Below, piece after piece: positions 20,424 through 29,793 of a DNA stretch of 64,000 nt. A program made the translations under genes and the position numbers. Location of the stretch: positions 620,001 to 684,000 of the forward strand of contig CAWHGB010000002.1 in assembly GCA_963828855.1 (NCBI GenBank), given 5' to 3'. This DNA is from CAVVEQ01 sp963828855 (GTDB lineage: Bacteria; Chloroflexota; Anaerolineae; Anaerolineales; Anaerolineaceae). The notes under the pieces were generated by a model, which saw only the letters and a program-made list of their open reading frames with translations, was not told the DNA's origin and did not search any database. Every line of letters begins with the position of its first letter. Position 1 is the stretch's first letter.

Positions 20424-22075
20424 TTACATGAACGATGAAGCCTGGTATTCGCCCCAGCTCGCGCGCAGCACCCGGCAGATCTCGCCCAGGGTGATCTCCT
20501 GTTCCACGCATTCGATCAACAGCGGCATCAGGTTGGTATCTGTTTTCGAGTCCTTCTCCAGACGGGTGAGCAGCTCGCTTACCTTGTTTGAATCCCTCCC
20601 TGCCCGCAGAGCAGCCAGTTTCTGCCGTCTGGTCCAATTCGATCTTCGGATCAACCTTCAACCGCTCCAGTTCCACCGTTTCAGCGGACTGATACTTGTT
20701 TACCCCCACCACCGTTCTCTCGCCGGATTCCACGGACTTCTGGAACCGGTAGGCAGCTTCCTGGATCTCGGATTGCATATAACCGCGCTCGATGGCAGCC
20801 AGCGCGCCGCCCATTGCGTCGATCTTTTGGATGTATTCCATCGCGCGAGTGCTGATCTCGTCCGTCAGGTATTCCACCAGGTAGGAACCAGCCAGCGGGT
20901 CCACGCTATCGGCTGCGCCAGTTTCTTCAGCGATGATCTGCTGTGTGCGCAGCGCGGTGGTTACCGATTGCGGTGTGGGCAGCCAGAGGGCTTCATCCTT
21001 GCTGTTGGTATGCAGGGATTGTGTCCCGCCCATCACCGCCGCGAGCGCCTGGATGGCCACCCGCACGACGTTGTTTTCCGGTTGTTGGGCGGTGAGCGTG
21101 GAACCACCGGTCTGGGTATGGAAACGCAGCATCCAGGATTTGGGATCCTTTGCTCCGAAACGCTCCTTCATGATCTGCGCCCACAAGCCGGCGGGCAGCG
21201 CGGAACTTGGCCACCTCTTCAAAGAAATCGTTGTGCGCGGCAAAAAAGAAGGATAGCTGGGAAGCGAACCTATCCACTTCCAGCCCGGCGCGGATGGCTG
21301 CCTCCACGTATGCGATCCCATCCGCCAGGGTGAAAGCCACTTCCTGCACAGCCGTGGAACCGGCTTCGCGGATGTGGTAACCCGAGATGCTGATCGTGTT
21401 CCAGCCCGGGATGTTCTTTTCACAATACTGGAATATATCGGTGATCAACCGCAGCGATGGCTTCGGAGGAAAGATATACGTCCCGCGGGCGACATATTCC
21501 TTGAGAATATCATTCTGAATGGTGCCCTTTAGTTTGGATTCATCCACACCCTGGCTTCGGCCCACCACGATATACATGGCCAGAAGGACCGCCGCGGGTG
21601 CGTTGATGGTCATACTTGTGGAGACCTTATCCAGCGGGATCTTCTGGAAAAGCGTCTGCATATCCCGGATGGAGGAGATGGAAACTCCCACCCGCCCGAC
21701 TTCACCGGCAGAGATGGAATCATCCGCGTCGTAACCGATCTGGGTGGGCAGATCGAAGGCTACCGAAAGCCCGGTCTGACCCTGGTCCAGCAGGTAGCGG
21801 TAGCGCCGGTTGGATTCCTCCGCGGTGGCGAAACCGGAATACTGTCGCATCGTCCAGAACCGGCTGCGGTACATGCTCGGCTGAACCCCCCTTGTGAACG
21901 GGTATTCCCCTGGGAATCCAAGCTGGGTGGCATAATCAAATTCCGCAGGAGTAAGGATGGGGGGAATTTCGATCCTGGAGGTGGTCTCAAATTTTTCTTT
22001 TCTCTGGGGGGCTTTCTGAACTGACTTGGCATAGACTTCGGTTTCCCAACGATTTTTTTCGTTTTCCAAATTCAT
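20424..22075 (-). CDS. mcmA: Methylmalonyl-CoA mutase catalytic (large) subunit (two frameshifts)
   Basis: Catalytic TIM-barrel subunit of adenosylcobalamin-dependent methylmalonyl-CoA mutase, interconverting methylmalonyl-CoA and succinyl-CoA. It starts at ATG 22075 (GGAGAAAT upstream). Blocks PGEYPFTRGVQPSMYRSR, RQYSGFA, GLSVAFDLPTQIGYD, SGYHIREAGSTAVQE, LRFHTQTGGSTLTAQQP and DPLAGSYLVE are diagnostic. Breaks near 21205 (after FRAARRL) and 20640 each need one base removed. About 550 residues, so this is the separate large subunit of the two-gene form; the cobalamin-binding small subunit is not in this window. With mce it forms a propionate/succinate module. Confidence 0.93.
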
Positions 22076-22171
22076 GGAGCATTTCTCCTTCGAAATGAAA
22101 ATTTTGGACAGTATCTAATATGTAATTTATTCTCATGATACACTTTTCTTCATTCTGAGACAAATTATATT

Positions 22172-23419
22172 ATGACCTGGGAATTTTCTCCATTCCTGCA
22201 ATTTGCTACAGAGCTGATCCTGATCCTGGCTGTGGCCAAGCTGGGAGGCTACCTTAGCACCAGGCTTGGGTCAGCCTTCCGTGCTGGGAGAGCTTTTGGC
22301 TGGGATCCTGTTGGGTCCTTCACTTTTGAACATAACCTCCCTGCCATTCGTCACCAACCCAACAGAATTGAATAGCTTTCTTCGTGAACTTGGCGAGCTG
22401 GGTGTGCTCCTGCTCATGTTCCTGGCAGGCATGGAGCTGCATCTCGTCGAGATGGTCAAAAATATCAGGATGTCGGTGCGGATCGCGACCCTGGGGGTTT
22501 TACTCTCCTTCGTGCTGGTGGGGATCGTCACCTACTTCGCCACACAGGGTCCCAACCAGGCAGTATTTCTCGGGCTAGCGCTGGCAGCCACCAGCATCAG
22601 CATTTCCGCGCAGACCCTGCTCGAATTAAAAGTTCTGAGCGGCCGGGTCGGCCTGGCATTGCTTGGAGCCGCGGTTGTGGATGATATTCTCGTGCTGGTA
22701 TTATTTTCCATTGTCACAGCTGTCTTTGATGGAAAAAACGGTTGGATGAGCATCGGCGAGCTGGTGCTCAGGCTGACCGGATTCCTGGCGTTGGCACTGG
22801 GGTTCGGCTGGTTCATCCTCCCGCGTCTCACCCGCTGGGTGACTAAGCACCTGCCGGGATATGGCTGCGGTCACGTTTGCGCTGGTGATCCTTTTGGTTA
22901 TTCAGCGTTCTGGCTGAGTGGATCGGGGGATTATCCGCCATCCTCGGCGCTTTCCTGGCAGGCCTGATGTTCTCACGTTTGGAGGAAAAAAGCGCGCTGG
23001 AGGGTGGGTTGCGCTCACTCACCTACATCCTTTTTGCCCCGGTGTTTTTTGTGGGGATCGGCCTCCAGGTGGACCTGCACCTCATTCAGGCTGGGAGCCT
23101 GGTTCTGCTGGGGTTCCTGGTTCTGGCTGCTGTGGGCGGCAAGTTCCTGGGAGCAGGCGCAGGAGCCCGTTGGGCGGGGTTTTCTTGGCGGGATGCGACC
23201 AGGGTGGGATCGGGTATGGTTCCCCGCGGTGAGGTATCCCTGATCATTGCCTCGGTGGGAATCACCCAGGGATTGATCGACTCCAGCATTTTTTCGGCCG
23301 TAATCGGAGCGGTAATATTCACCACTCTCATAACCCCTATTCTGATTAAAACCACATTTTCAGTTGGAAATCCTGATAAAACAGCTTCGATAAAACCAAC
23401 AAAAATGGAGACAAAATGA
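22172..23419 (+). CDS. CPA2-family cation/proton antiporter (three frameshifts)
   Basis: Membrane Na+/H+ or K+/H+ exchanger of the Kef/CPA2 type. Family pattern QPSVLGELLAGILLGPS follows the first membrane segment, ELGVLLLMFLAGMEL comes next, then the conserved acidic pair in AAVVDDILVLV and PVFFVGIGLQVDL. About twelve membrane segments, no RCK domain at the end, about 415 residues once repaired. Breaks are near 22268 (GGG run), 22858 and 22905; each needs one base removed. The stop overlaps the next start (ATGA at 23416), so it is coupled to a P-II-like protein. Confidence 0.87.
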
Positions 23420-23775
23420 ATATCATGGTGCTCCTTGTTTTACAAAACCCAGAGCAGTTAAACGATATCCTGAATGCCTGGCGGGAAAGTGGTGCTCCCG
23501 GCGTAACGGTCCTGGATTCCATGGGTATGTCACATCTTTCCCGGCAGGCTGCTCTGCGCGAGGATCTTCCCATTATGCCGAATATCGGCGATCTGCTTGA
23601 GACTTCCGCGGATTCAAATCACACCTTATTTACGATCGTCGGTGATGAAGCAACCGCTGAAAAGATCATCTCTGCCACCCTGGCGATCACAGGCAGCCTC
23701 GACCGTCCAAATACCGGCATCATCACTTCCTGGCCTGTCTCCAGGGTGATTGGGTTGAACCGCTGTACGGATTGA
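23416..23775 (+). CDS. P-II-like small protein coupled to the antiporter
   Basis: An intact 119-residue protein. The order of predicted elements, strand (MVLLVLQ), helix (QLNDILNAWRES), strand (GVTVLDSMGM), a long variable loop, strand (TLFTIVGD), helix (EKIISATLAI) and the ending NTGIITSWPVSRVIGL, matches the ferredoxin-like P-II/CutA superfamily, as in P-II-like proteins found next to transporters. Classical GlnB residues are not conserved, so it is not an ordinary nitrogen regulator. Its start codon overlaps the antiporter stop by 4 bp, which strongly suggests it binds or regulates that antiporter. The ligand is unknown. Confidence 0.65.
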   Translation: MNIMVLLVLQNPEQLNDILNAWRESGAPGVTVLDSMGMSHLSRQAALREDLPIMPNIGDLLETSADSNHTLFTIVGDEATAEKIISATLAITGSLDRPNTGIITSWPVSRVIGLNRCTD

Positions 23776-23778
23776 TGC

Positions 23779-24938
23779 ATGAAGATCCTCTCAATCGATA
23801 TCGGAACGGGGACGCAGGATATCCTTCTTGTGGATACCCGCCTGGATATGGAAAACAGCCTCAAACTGATTCTTCCTTCCCCCACAATGATCCTTCGGAA
23901 AAAGATACAGGAAGCCACCCGCTCTGGAAAAACCTTGCTCCTGACTGGCGTCACGATGGGCGGGGGTCCGTGCTCATGGGCGATCGAAGACCATCTAAGG
24001 AATGGGTACAAGGTCTTCGCGCTCCCGCAAGCTGCCCGTACGCTCAACGATGACCTCGATGCAGTTCGTGACCTGGGAGTCAAGATCATCAGCCCGGATG
24101 AGGCGAAAACTTTCAGCCAACCTGTCGTCAAACTCACTATGGGTGATGTGGACCTGAATGCGATTATCAGGGCTTTCAATGAATTTGAGGTTTCCCTGGA
24201 TTCACTTGACCTGATCGCAGTGGCGGTATTCGATCACGGGAATGCCCCCGCAGGATATTCGGATCGGAAATTCAGGTTCGAATACCTGGAACGTCAGATG
24301 AGACGCTCAAACCGCTTGAGTTCGTTGGCTTTTTCCGCCGCGAGGATCCCGCAAGCGATGACCCGCTTGACCGCTGTCCGCGAATCCCTCTCCGAATCAC
24401 CCTTCCCCCTCATGGTGATGGATACCGCTCCGGCAGCCGTGCTCGGTGCCAGCCTTGACCCCCTTGCCCGGAAGTTCACCCGCAAAATGATCGTGAATAT
24501 TGGCAATTTTCACACCCTGGCTTTCCGGTTAGGAAATGGTGGAATTGAAGGATTCTTCGAGCACCACACCGGAATGCTTGATCCCAGCCTGTTGGAAGGT
24601 TTCCTCCGGAAATTCGCGGCTGGTACACTAACGAATGACGAGATTTTCTCCACGCCAGGGGCATGGGGCACGGATCATTTCTACTACGCCTCTACAATTG
24701 GATCAGGCAGAGTGTCCCCTGATCGTCACCGGTCCGCGCCGAACTATGCTGGCAGGGTCGATGATTGGATATCCACTACGCCGTGCCCTATGGAGATATG
24801 ATGACCGCCGGCTGTGTGGGATTGATTGCAGCAGCAGCGGATATTTATCCCTCATTCCGCGAGGAGATCACGGCGGTGTTGGACCGTACAGGGGCATCAA
24901 TCGCTCCCTGGGATCTGAAGGATCGACCCAGCCTGTAA
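23779..24938 (+). CDS. DUF1786 family protein (two frameshifts near the end)
   Basis: Uncharacterised protein of the DUF1786/COG4012 family, about 385 residues. It begins with ILSIDIGTGTQDILLVD, which looks like the phosphate-1 loop of ASKHA-fold ATPases, and has a GVTMGGGPCSWA block near residue 55 and VNIGNFHTLAF near 235. The frame leaves the pattern near 24700 and again near 24765, after which MMTAGCVGLIAAA and a stop at 24936-24938 complete the protein. It lies three bases after the P-II-like gene and may be in the same operon. No function is established; a link to pyruvate formate-lyase activation has been suggested only by old annotation. Confidence 0.72.
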
Positions 24939-25035
24939 TCTCTGCGCCGTAATCCGTCAAACGTGGTAAAATCCATCGGTTTCGGGCGTTGTACCCTTCG
25001 TCCGGACGAAATTCATTGCCGAAAGGGCTTGTGAA

Positions 25036-25642
25036 ATGAAAGTTCTCCTGATCAAAGATGTATACAAATTGGGCCATGCCGGGGACGTTAAAAAAGTTGC
25101 TGATGGTTTCGGGCGCAACTACCTGATCCCCCAGGGATTGGCCATCCTTGCCACTGCTGGCGCGTTGAAGCAGGCTGAAAGCATCCGCTCCCGTGCCGCC
25201 GCTTCCCGCCAGGTGTTGAATGCTGAATTGGGCGGCCTGGCTGCCCAGATCGAAGGCCAGACCATCAATTTCAGCAGCAAAGCTGGCGAAACCGGGAAAC
25301 TCTACGGTTCAATCACCACCCAGGATATCGCCGATGAGCTGAGCAAAGCGGTTGGTACCCAAATTGACCGTAAGGTCGTGGAAACCCAGCCGATCCGCAC
25401 GCTCGGCGAGCACAAAGTCAAGGTCCGCCTGACCATGGACCTGACCCCCGAGATCAAGGTGATGGTTTTCCGCGAGGGTGAAGCGCTCCCCTCATCTTCC
25501 GCACCTGCTGTCGAAAAGAAATCAAAAGTGGAAGATGCTCCCCTTGAAGCTCCGGAAGAGCCCGAAGCCCTGGTGGAGGAAGCTTCTGAAATCCTTGAGG
25601 AAAACCTCGAGTCACCGGCAGAAGAAAACGCCGAAAAATTAA
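25036..25642 (+). CDS. rplI: 50S ribosomal protein L9 with acidic C-terminal extension
   Basis: Ribosomal protein L9, binding 23S rRNA domain V. The N-terminal domain MKVLLIKDVYKLGHAGDVKKVADGFGRNYL is unmistakable, followed by the connecting helix and the C-terminal domain with GKLYGSIT and the TRTLG-like HKVKVRL strand. After residue 150 it has an extra tail of about 50 residues rich in Glu, Ala and Pro, unusual for L9. As given, the frame runs on to 25917 through the terminator and into rodZ. One extra A in the A5 run at about 25634-25638 would restore a TAA at 25640-25642, just before the terminator, so I end the gene there. Confidence 0.85.
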
Positions 25643-25664
25643 TCCCGCCTTCGAGCACGTCAAG

Positions 25665-25709
25665 AAACCGGCCTGGCAAGGTGTTGCCAGTTATGCCGGT
25701 TTCTTTTTA
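25665..25709 (+). terminator. Intrinsic terminator after rplI
   Basis: A two-part stem: outer arms 25665-25672 and 25695-25702, inner arms 25673-25679 and 25684-25690 with a four-base loop, followed by CTTTTTAT. It argues that rplI ends before 25660. Confidence 0.85.
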
Positions 25710-25730
25710 TAATGGATGGAACAGGATCAA

Positions 25731-27181
25731 ATGGCTGGAACCATCGGAAACCAACTCAGAACCGCTAGGGAAGCCCGTGGTCTTACTCTGCAGGATGTGG
25801 AAAAAGCCATCCACATTCGAGTTCATTACCTGCAAGCCTTGGAAAATGACGATTTCACTCATCTTCCCTCCAAGACGCAAGCCCGCGGTTTTTTACGGCT
25901 CTATGCCGATTTCCTGAACGTCCATGCGATCAATTCGGCGGAACAAGAAGCCCCTGGATCCCCGCCAGAATCCCAACCGGTGACGCTTTCAGCTTCAAAA
26001 AATGAAGCCCCCTCCCCCCCGATGCCACCAGAATCTGAGATTGCTCTCCCCGGTGTTGCAGAACCCAAAGAATCGACTGAAGGACAAACGAACTCAAAAA
26101 TCGCCGGCAGCTTCTGCGGGCAAAGCTGGACTGCAATCCCCCCCACCTGGCGAAACCTCACAAGCAGGGGAATTGGCGTATTTGGCTATTTTCCGGGAAA
26201 TTGGCGATCAGTTGCGCAGGCGCCGCCAATCGCTATCCCTCTCCCTGGATGATATCTCCCTCCACACGCGCATTAAACAGGAAAACCTGGAGCTGATCGA
26301 GGAGGGGCGGATGGACGATCTACCCTCCCCTGTCCAGGGGCGCGGGATGATCAGCAATTATTCCGAATTCCTGAACCTCGATTCTGATGCCCTGCTCTCC
26401 CGGTTCGCTGATGCCCTACAACTTAAGCGTCTGGAAATGTTACCAACGAGCGAAAAGCCTGAAAAAACCGGGGAAGAAGATAGTCAGAGTTTCCCTGTTG
26501 CAGAAGGTGACCCAATCCCCACCCGCTCAGGCCGTCACCCGCATCCTGACTCCGGATCTTCTGATCGGTGGCAGTCTGGCGTTGCTGTTGGTCATCCTCA
26601 TCATCTGGGGCGCGGTGCAGGTGATCACCCCGACAGCACCGGAACCCAAGGCTACCGCCCCATCCATCTCCGAAATCCTGCTCACCACACCAACGGTTGA
26701 CCAAGCTCTCGCGCTTACCCCGGTTCTGGGAGGAAATACCGCCATTCCGCTCGAGGGTACCCAGCCCGAACAGCCCGCTGTCACCTCCGTGGCGGTGACC
26801 GTTGAAGGCACCATCACATTTAACCAGGGATCGCAACCCATCCAGGTGTATGTCATCGCCAACCAACGAGCTTTTTTGAAACTGAGTGAAGATGGTTCGG
26901 TGAAGTTCAACGGCAGAGTGGTACCCGGGAATGCCTACCAGTTCTCCGGATATAACAAAATTGAATTGCTCACCGGCAATGGAGCAGCGCTTCAAGTAAT
27001 CTATAATGAAACCGATCTGGGAGTGCTGGGAGAACCCGGGAGCGTGATCCACCTGGTCTTTAGCAAGGATGGCTTTACAACCCCCACTCCTGCCAAACCT
27101 GCCACACCTGTCAACACCCGCCAACCGACGCTCACCATCCAACCGAGCGTCACCCCCACCGTCACGCCATATGTCCCCTGA
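25731..27181 (+). CDS. RodZ-like protein with two helix-turn-helix domains (two frameshifts)
   Basis: Membrane protein of the RodZ type, which links the cell-shape machinery to the envelope. The first Xre-like HTH domain starts at IGNQLRTAREARGLTLQDVEKAI and continues to RGFLRLYADFL. A Pro/Glu-rich linker follows, then a second complete HTH domain (REIGDQLRRRRQSLSLSLDDISL to GMISNYSEFL). One membrane helix (IGGSLALLLVILIIWG) and an extracytoplasmic DUF4115-like domain ending in a Thr/Pro-rich tail complete it, about 483 residues. Breaks near 26095 and 26490 each need one base removed. ATG 25731 is preferred; ATG 25716 is possible. The stop overlaps the rimO start. Confidence 0.8.
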
Positions 27182-28514
27182 GAAAAAACCGCGGAAGAAT
27201 TATTACCTGGTTTCGCTGGGCTGCGCAAAAAACACGGTTGATTCGGAGTCAATGGGCAGGGTTCTGGCTTCTTCCGGATACCAGGCAGTCGAGCAGCCCC
27301 GCTGGGCGGATGTACTGATAGTAAATACCTGTGGGTTCATTAATCCAGCTCGCGAAGAATCGATCGCAGTCCTACAGGACCTGGCTGAAAAGAAACGCAA
27401 GGACCAGGTTCTCATCGCCGCGGGCTGCCTTCCCCAGCGCAGCCGTGAATTGCTGCTCGATCGGGTAAAGGGAATCGATGGCATCCTTTCCACCCGCCGC
27501 TGGATGGATATCCTCGACCTCGTCGATTCCCTCCGCCAGGGAAACCCCACCGCCCGTTACGACCTGCCAGCTCAGGAAACGGTGGGAACAGATGAGCGCG
27601 GGGTTCTCCGGGCAGCCATCCAGGGAGGCAGTGCCTACCTTAAGATCGCAGATGGCTGCCGACGGCAGTGCGCTTTCTGCTCCATTCCTCTCATCAAAGG
27701 CACCGCCGTCAGCCGGCCTCTCGAGACAATTGTTGCCGAAGCCATAGAATTGCAGGACGCGGGCATTCAGGAATTGATCCTGATCGCTCAGGACACCACC
27801 GATTATGGTTCCGACCTTGGTATGAAGGAAGGCCTGGCGGAGCTGCTCGAGCGAGTCACCCTGGCCGCGCCAAAAATCCCCTGGATCCGTATAATGTACG
27901 CCTATCCCGGGTACGTGACAGACCGCTTGATCCAGACCATGGCCTTGTATCCCCAGATCCTACCTTACCTGGATATCCCCCTTCAACATGCCGATCCTGC
28001 GGTTCTAACCCGCATGCGCCGTCCGGCAAACATGGACTGGGTGAGGACCACCATCGCGAAAATGCGTGACACTCTGCCTGGTCTGGCGATCCGATCCACC
28101 TTCATCGTGGGTTACCCGGGAGAAACTGAGAAGGAATTTGATACTCTTCTGGATTTCATCCGCGAAGCCCGCTTCGATCATATCGGCGCGTTCACTTTCT
28201 CCTTCGAACCTGGCACCGCCAGCGAACCGTTGGGAGATCCCATCCCCCCTGAAGTCAAGGAAGAACGGTTGGAAAGATTAATGACCCTCCAGGAGGAGAT
28301 CTCCCTCGCCAACAACCAGCGGTTCGTCGGGCAAGCCTTGGATGTTCTAATCGAAGGCCGGGATAATGGCATCTCGATCGGTCGATCCTATCGCGACGCA
28401 CCTGAGATCGATGGGCTTGTGATCCTGGAGGGGGATTCGGAGATCGGGCAATTCGTGAAAGCACGAATCAGTGGCGCGCTCGTCCACGATTTGACCGGTG
28501 TGATCATAAAATAA
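27171..28514 (+). CDS. rimO: Ribosomal protein S12 methylthiotransferase RimO
   Basis: Radical-SAM enzyme that methylthiolates an aspartate of ribosomal protein S12. Intact, 447 residues from ATG 27171. The N-terminal MTTase domain has the three cluster cysteines (SLGCAKN, VNTCGF, AAGCLPQR), the radical-SAM motif is CRRQCAFCSIP (CxxxCxxC), and the C-terminus carries a TRAM domain. The start overlaps the rodZ stop by 11 bp; the longer upstream reading lies inside rodZ. Confidence 0.95.
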   Translation: MSPEKKPRKNYYLVSLGCAKNTVDSESMGRVLASSGYQAVEQPRWADVLIVNTCGFINPAREESIAVLQDLAEKKRKDQVLIAAGCLPQRSRELLLDRVKGIDGILSTRRWMDILDLVDSLRQGNPTARYDLPAQETVGTDERGVLRAAIQGGSAYLKIADGCRRQCAFCSIPLIKGTAVSRPLETIVAEAIELQDAGIQELILIAQDTTDYGSDLGMKEGLAELLERVTLAAPKIPWIRIMYAYPGYVTDRLIQTMALYPQILPYLDIPLQHADPAVLTRMRRPANMDWVRTTIAKMRDTLPGLAIRSTFIVGYPGETEKEFDTLLDFIREARFDHIGAFTFSFEPGTASEPLGDPIPPEVKEERLERLMTLQEEISLANNQRFVGQALDVLIEGRDNGISIGRSYRDAPEIDGLVILEGDSEIGQFVKARISGALVHDLTGVIIK

Positions 28515-28541
28515 AACGCACCTGGAATCCAGGTGCGTTTT
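28513..28541. terminator. Bidirectional intrinsic terminator
   Basis: Perfect 13-bp inverted repeat (28513-28525 and 28529-28541) with a three-base loop, flanked by A and T runs, between the convergent ends of rimO and the TPR-like gene. Confidence 0.9.
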
Positions 28542-28543
28542 CG

Positions 28544-29725
28544 TCAGGGAGTGGGGGTTTCTGTGGGAGTCTCTGTTGGGGTTTCCGGAGTTGGCTGCTC
28601 GGCGGTTGGTTCCACCGTGCTCTGTTGCTCCGTGGGTTTCTTCGTGGGAGCCGGCCCGTTGCATTTATTGCTAGCGATGGTAATTTTCTCCATCAGGTCG
28701 CCAATATCATCCGGAGGAATGCGGTTATATTGCTGGAAGACTGCGTTGGCATCCTGGTACCTGGCAACCGCCGTGCAAAAATCGCCTTTGTCAAAGAGTT
28801 GCTGACCATAATAAGCCAGAGCCATGGCATAGCGGGCGAAGGCTGTTTTGCCATTGAAATCGGTCATATAAGGATACGCCTGGTAGATCACACGGAACTG
28901 GTCGATAACATCCTGCCAGTTAACCCCCCATTTGGAGGATGCGTTTATGTATCTTTTCGCCCATTCGCGGGCTGTAACAGCATCCTTATCAATAGGCGCG
29001 AACTTGGATGCAAGGTACAGGGAGTAAATCCCCTCCTCCAGTTGACCCCCGCTGACTCCCTTTTCCGGTGAGCCAAAGATCTGCTGGATCCCCAGGTTAC
29101 GCAGGACGATATAGTACATACCATCCACTTCCACCATTCTGAATGTGATATCAGCATTGCGCAGGGATTCCAGGTCTTGAAACGCCTGCTTCCATTCCAG
29201 GTTGCGGATACTTTCCTGGGCGTGCGTAAAAAGCTCATCCACCCCGCGCGTATCCGGGGTGGCTGTGATATTCGGAGTGGGGACGGCTGTCGGCTGCTGC
29301 GCCTCGATCATCTTCATTTGGGATTCAGTAAGTTTTTCAACGACGCCGGGAAAATTTGGATCTAGCTGAATAACGTAGGTAAATTGAACCGTGGCCAGGT
29401 CGTATTTCTTCTGGTCCATCATCTGTAATCCGTATTGGAAATGTTCCGCTGCCTTGGTCAGTCGAACCTGCGATTCGGCATTCTTGCGTGCGCTGATCCC
29501 TGAAGAATAAGCCAGCCCGGCGGAGAGCGCGACCGCGACGATCACGATCAAAATACCCAAAAGGATCCAGCGGCCGACCCTGCGTTTCCGTTTGGGTTCC
29601 TCCACGGATGCAACAGGTTGATCCGCTTCAGGCAAAGCGCTGGCTGGGAGCTCATTGTCAGGGAATTGCAGAGGCGCATCCTGCGCCGGTATGGGTTGGG
29701 TATCTTCGGTCTTCTTTTTCGGCAT
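28544..29725 (-). CDS. Membrane-anchored TPR-like protein of unknown function
   Basis: Not recognised as a named family. Intact, 393 residues. A polar N-terminus of about 47 residues with a basic KRKRR stretch precedes one membrane helix (WILLGILIVIVAVALSAGLAY). The outside part has helical, tetratricopeptide-like segments (HFQYGLQMMDQKKYDLATVQF followed by YVIQLDPNFPG; FDKGDFCTAVARYQDANAVF) and ends in a Thr/Pro/Glu-rich tail of about 35 residues with repeated PTETPTE units, like a wall-spanning linker. It could be a scaffold for cell-envelope assembly next to murJ; that is a guess. Confidence 0.6.
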   Translation of the reverse strand: MPKKKTEDTQPIPAQDAPLQFPDNELPASALPEADQPVASVEEPKRKRRVGRWILLGILIVIVAVALSAGLAYSSGISARKNAESQVRLTKAAEHFQYGLQMMDQKKYDLATVQFTYVIQLDPNFPGVVEKLTESQMKMIEAQQPTAVPTPNITATPDTRGVDELFTHAQESIRNLEWKQAFQDLESLRNADITFRMVEVDGMYYIVLRNLGIQQIFGSPEKGVSGGQLEEGIYSLYLASKFAPIDKDAVTAREWAKRYINASSKWGVNWQDVIDQFRVIYQAYPYMTDFNGKTAFARYAMALAYYGQQLFDKGDFCTAVARYQDANAVFQQYNRIPPDDIGDLMEKITIASNKCNGPAPTKKPTEQQSTVEPTAEQPTPETPTETPTETPTP

Positions 29726-29793
29726 TTTGCAATTATACCGTATCAGTTTTTTTGGGTTTGGGGAAAGATCATCCTCTCAGGAAGGATTAATCA

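Noticed and set aside
1344..24938. Programmed frameshifting or RNA editing as an explanation for the broken genes
   Set aside because: The breaks lie at unrelated positions in unrelated genes, without a shared slippery heptamer or downstream structure, and clean genes occur between them.
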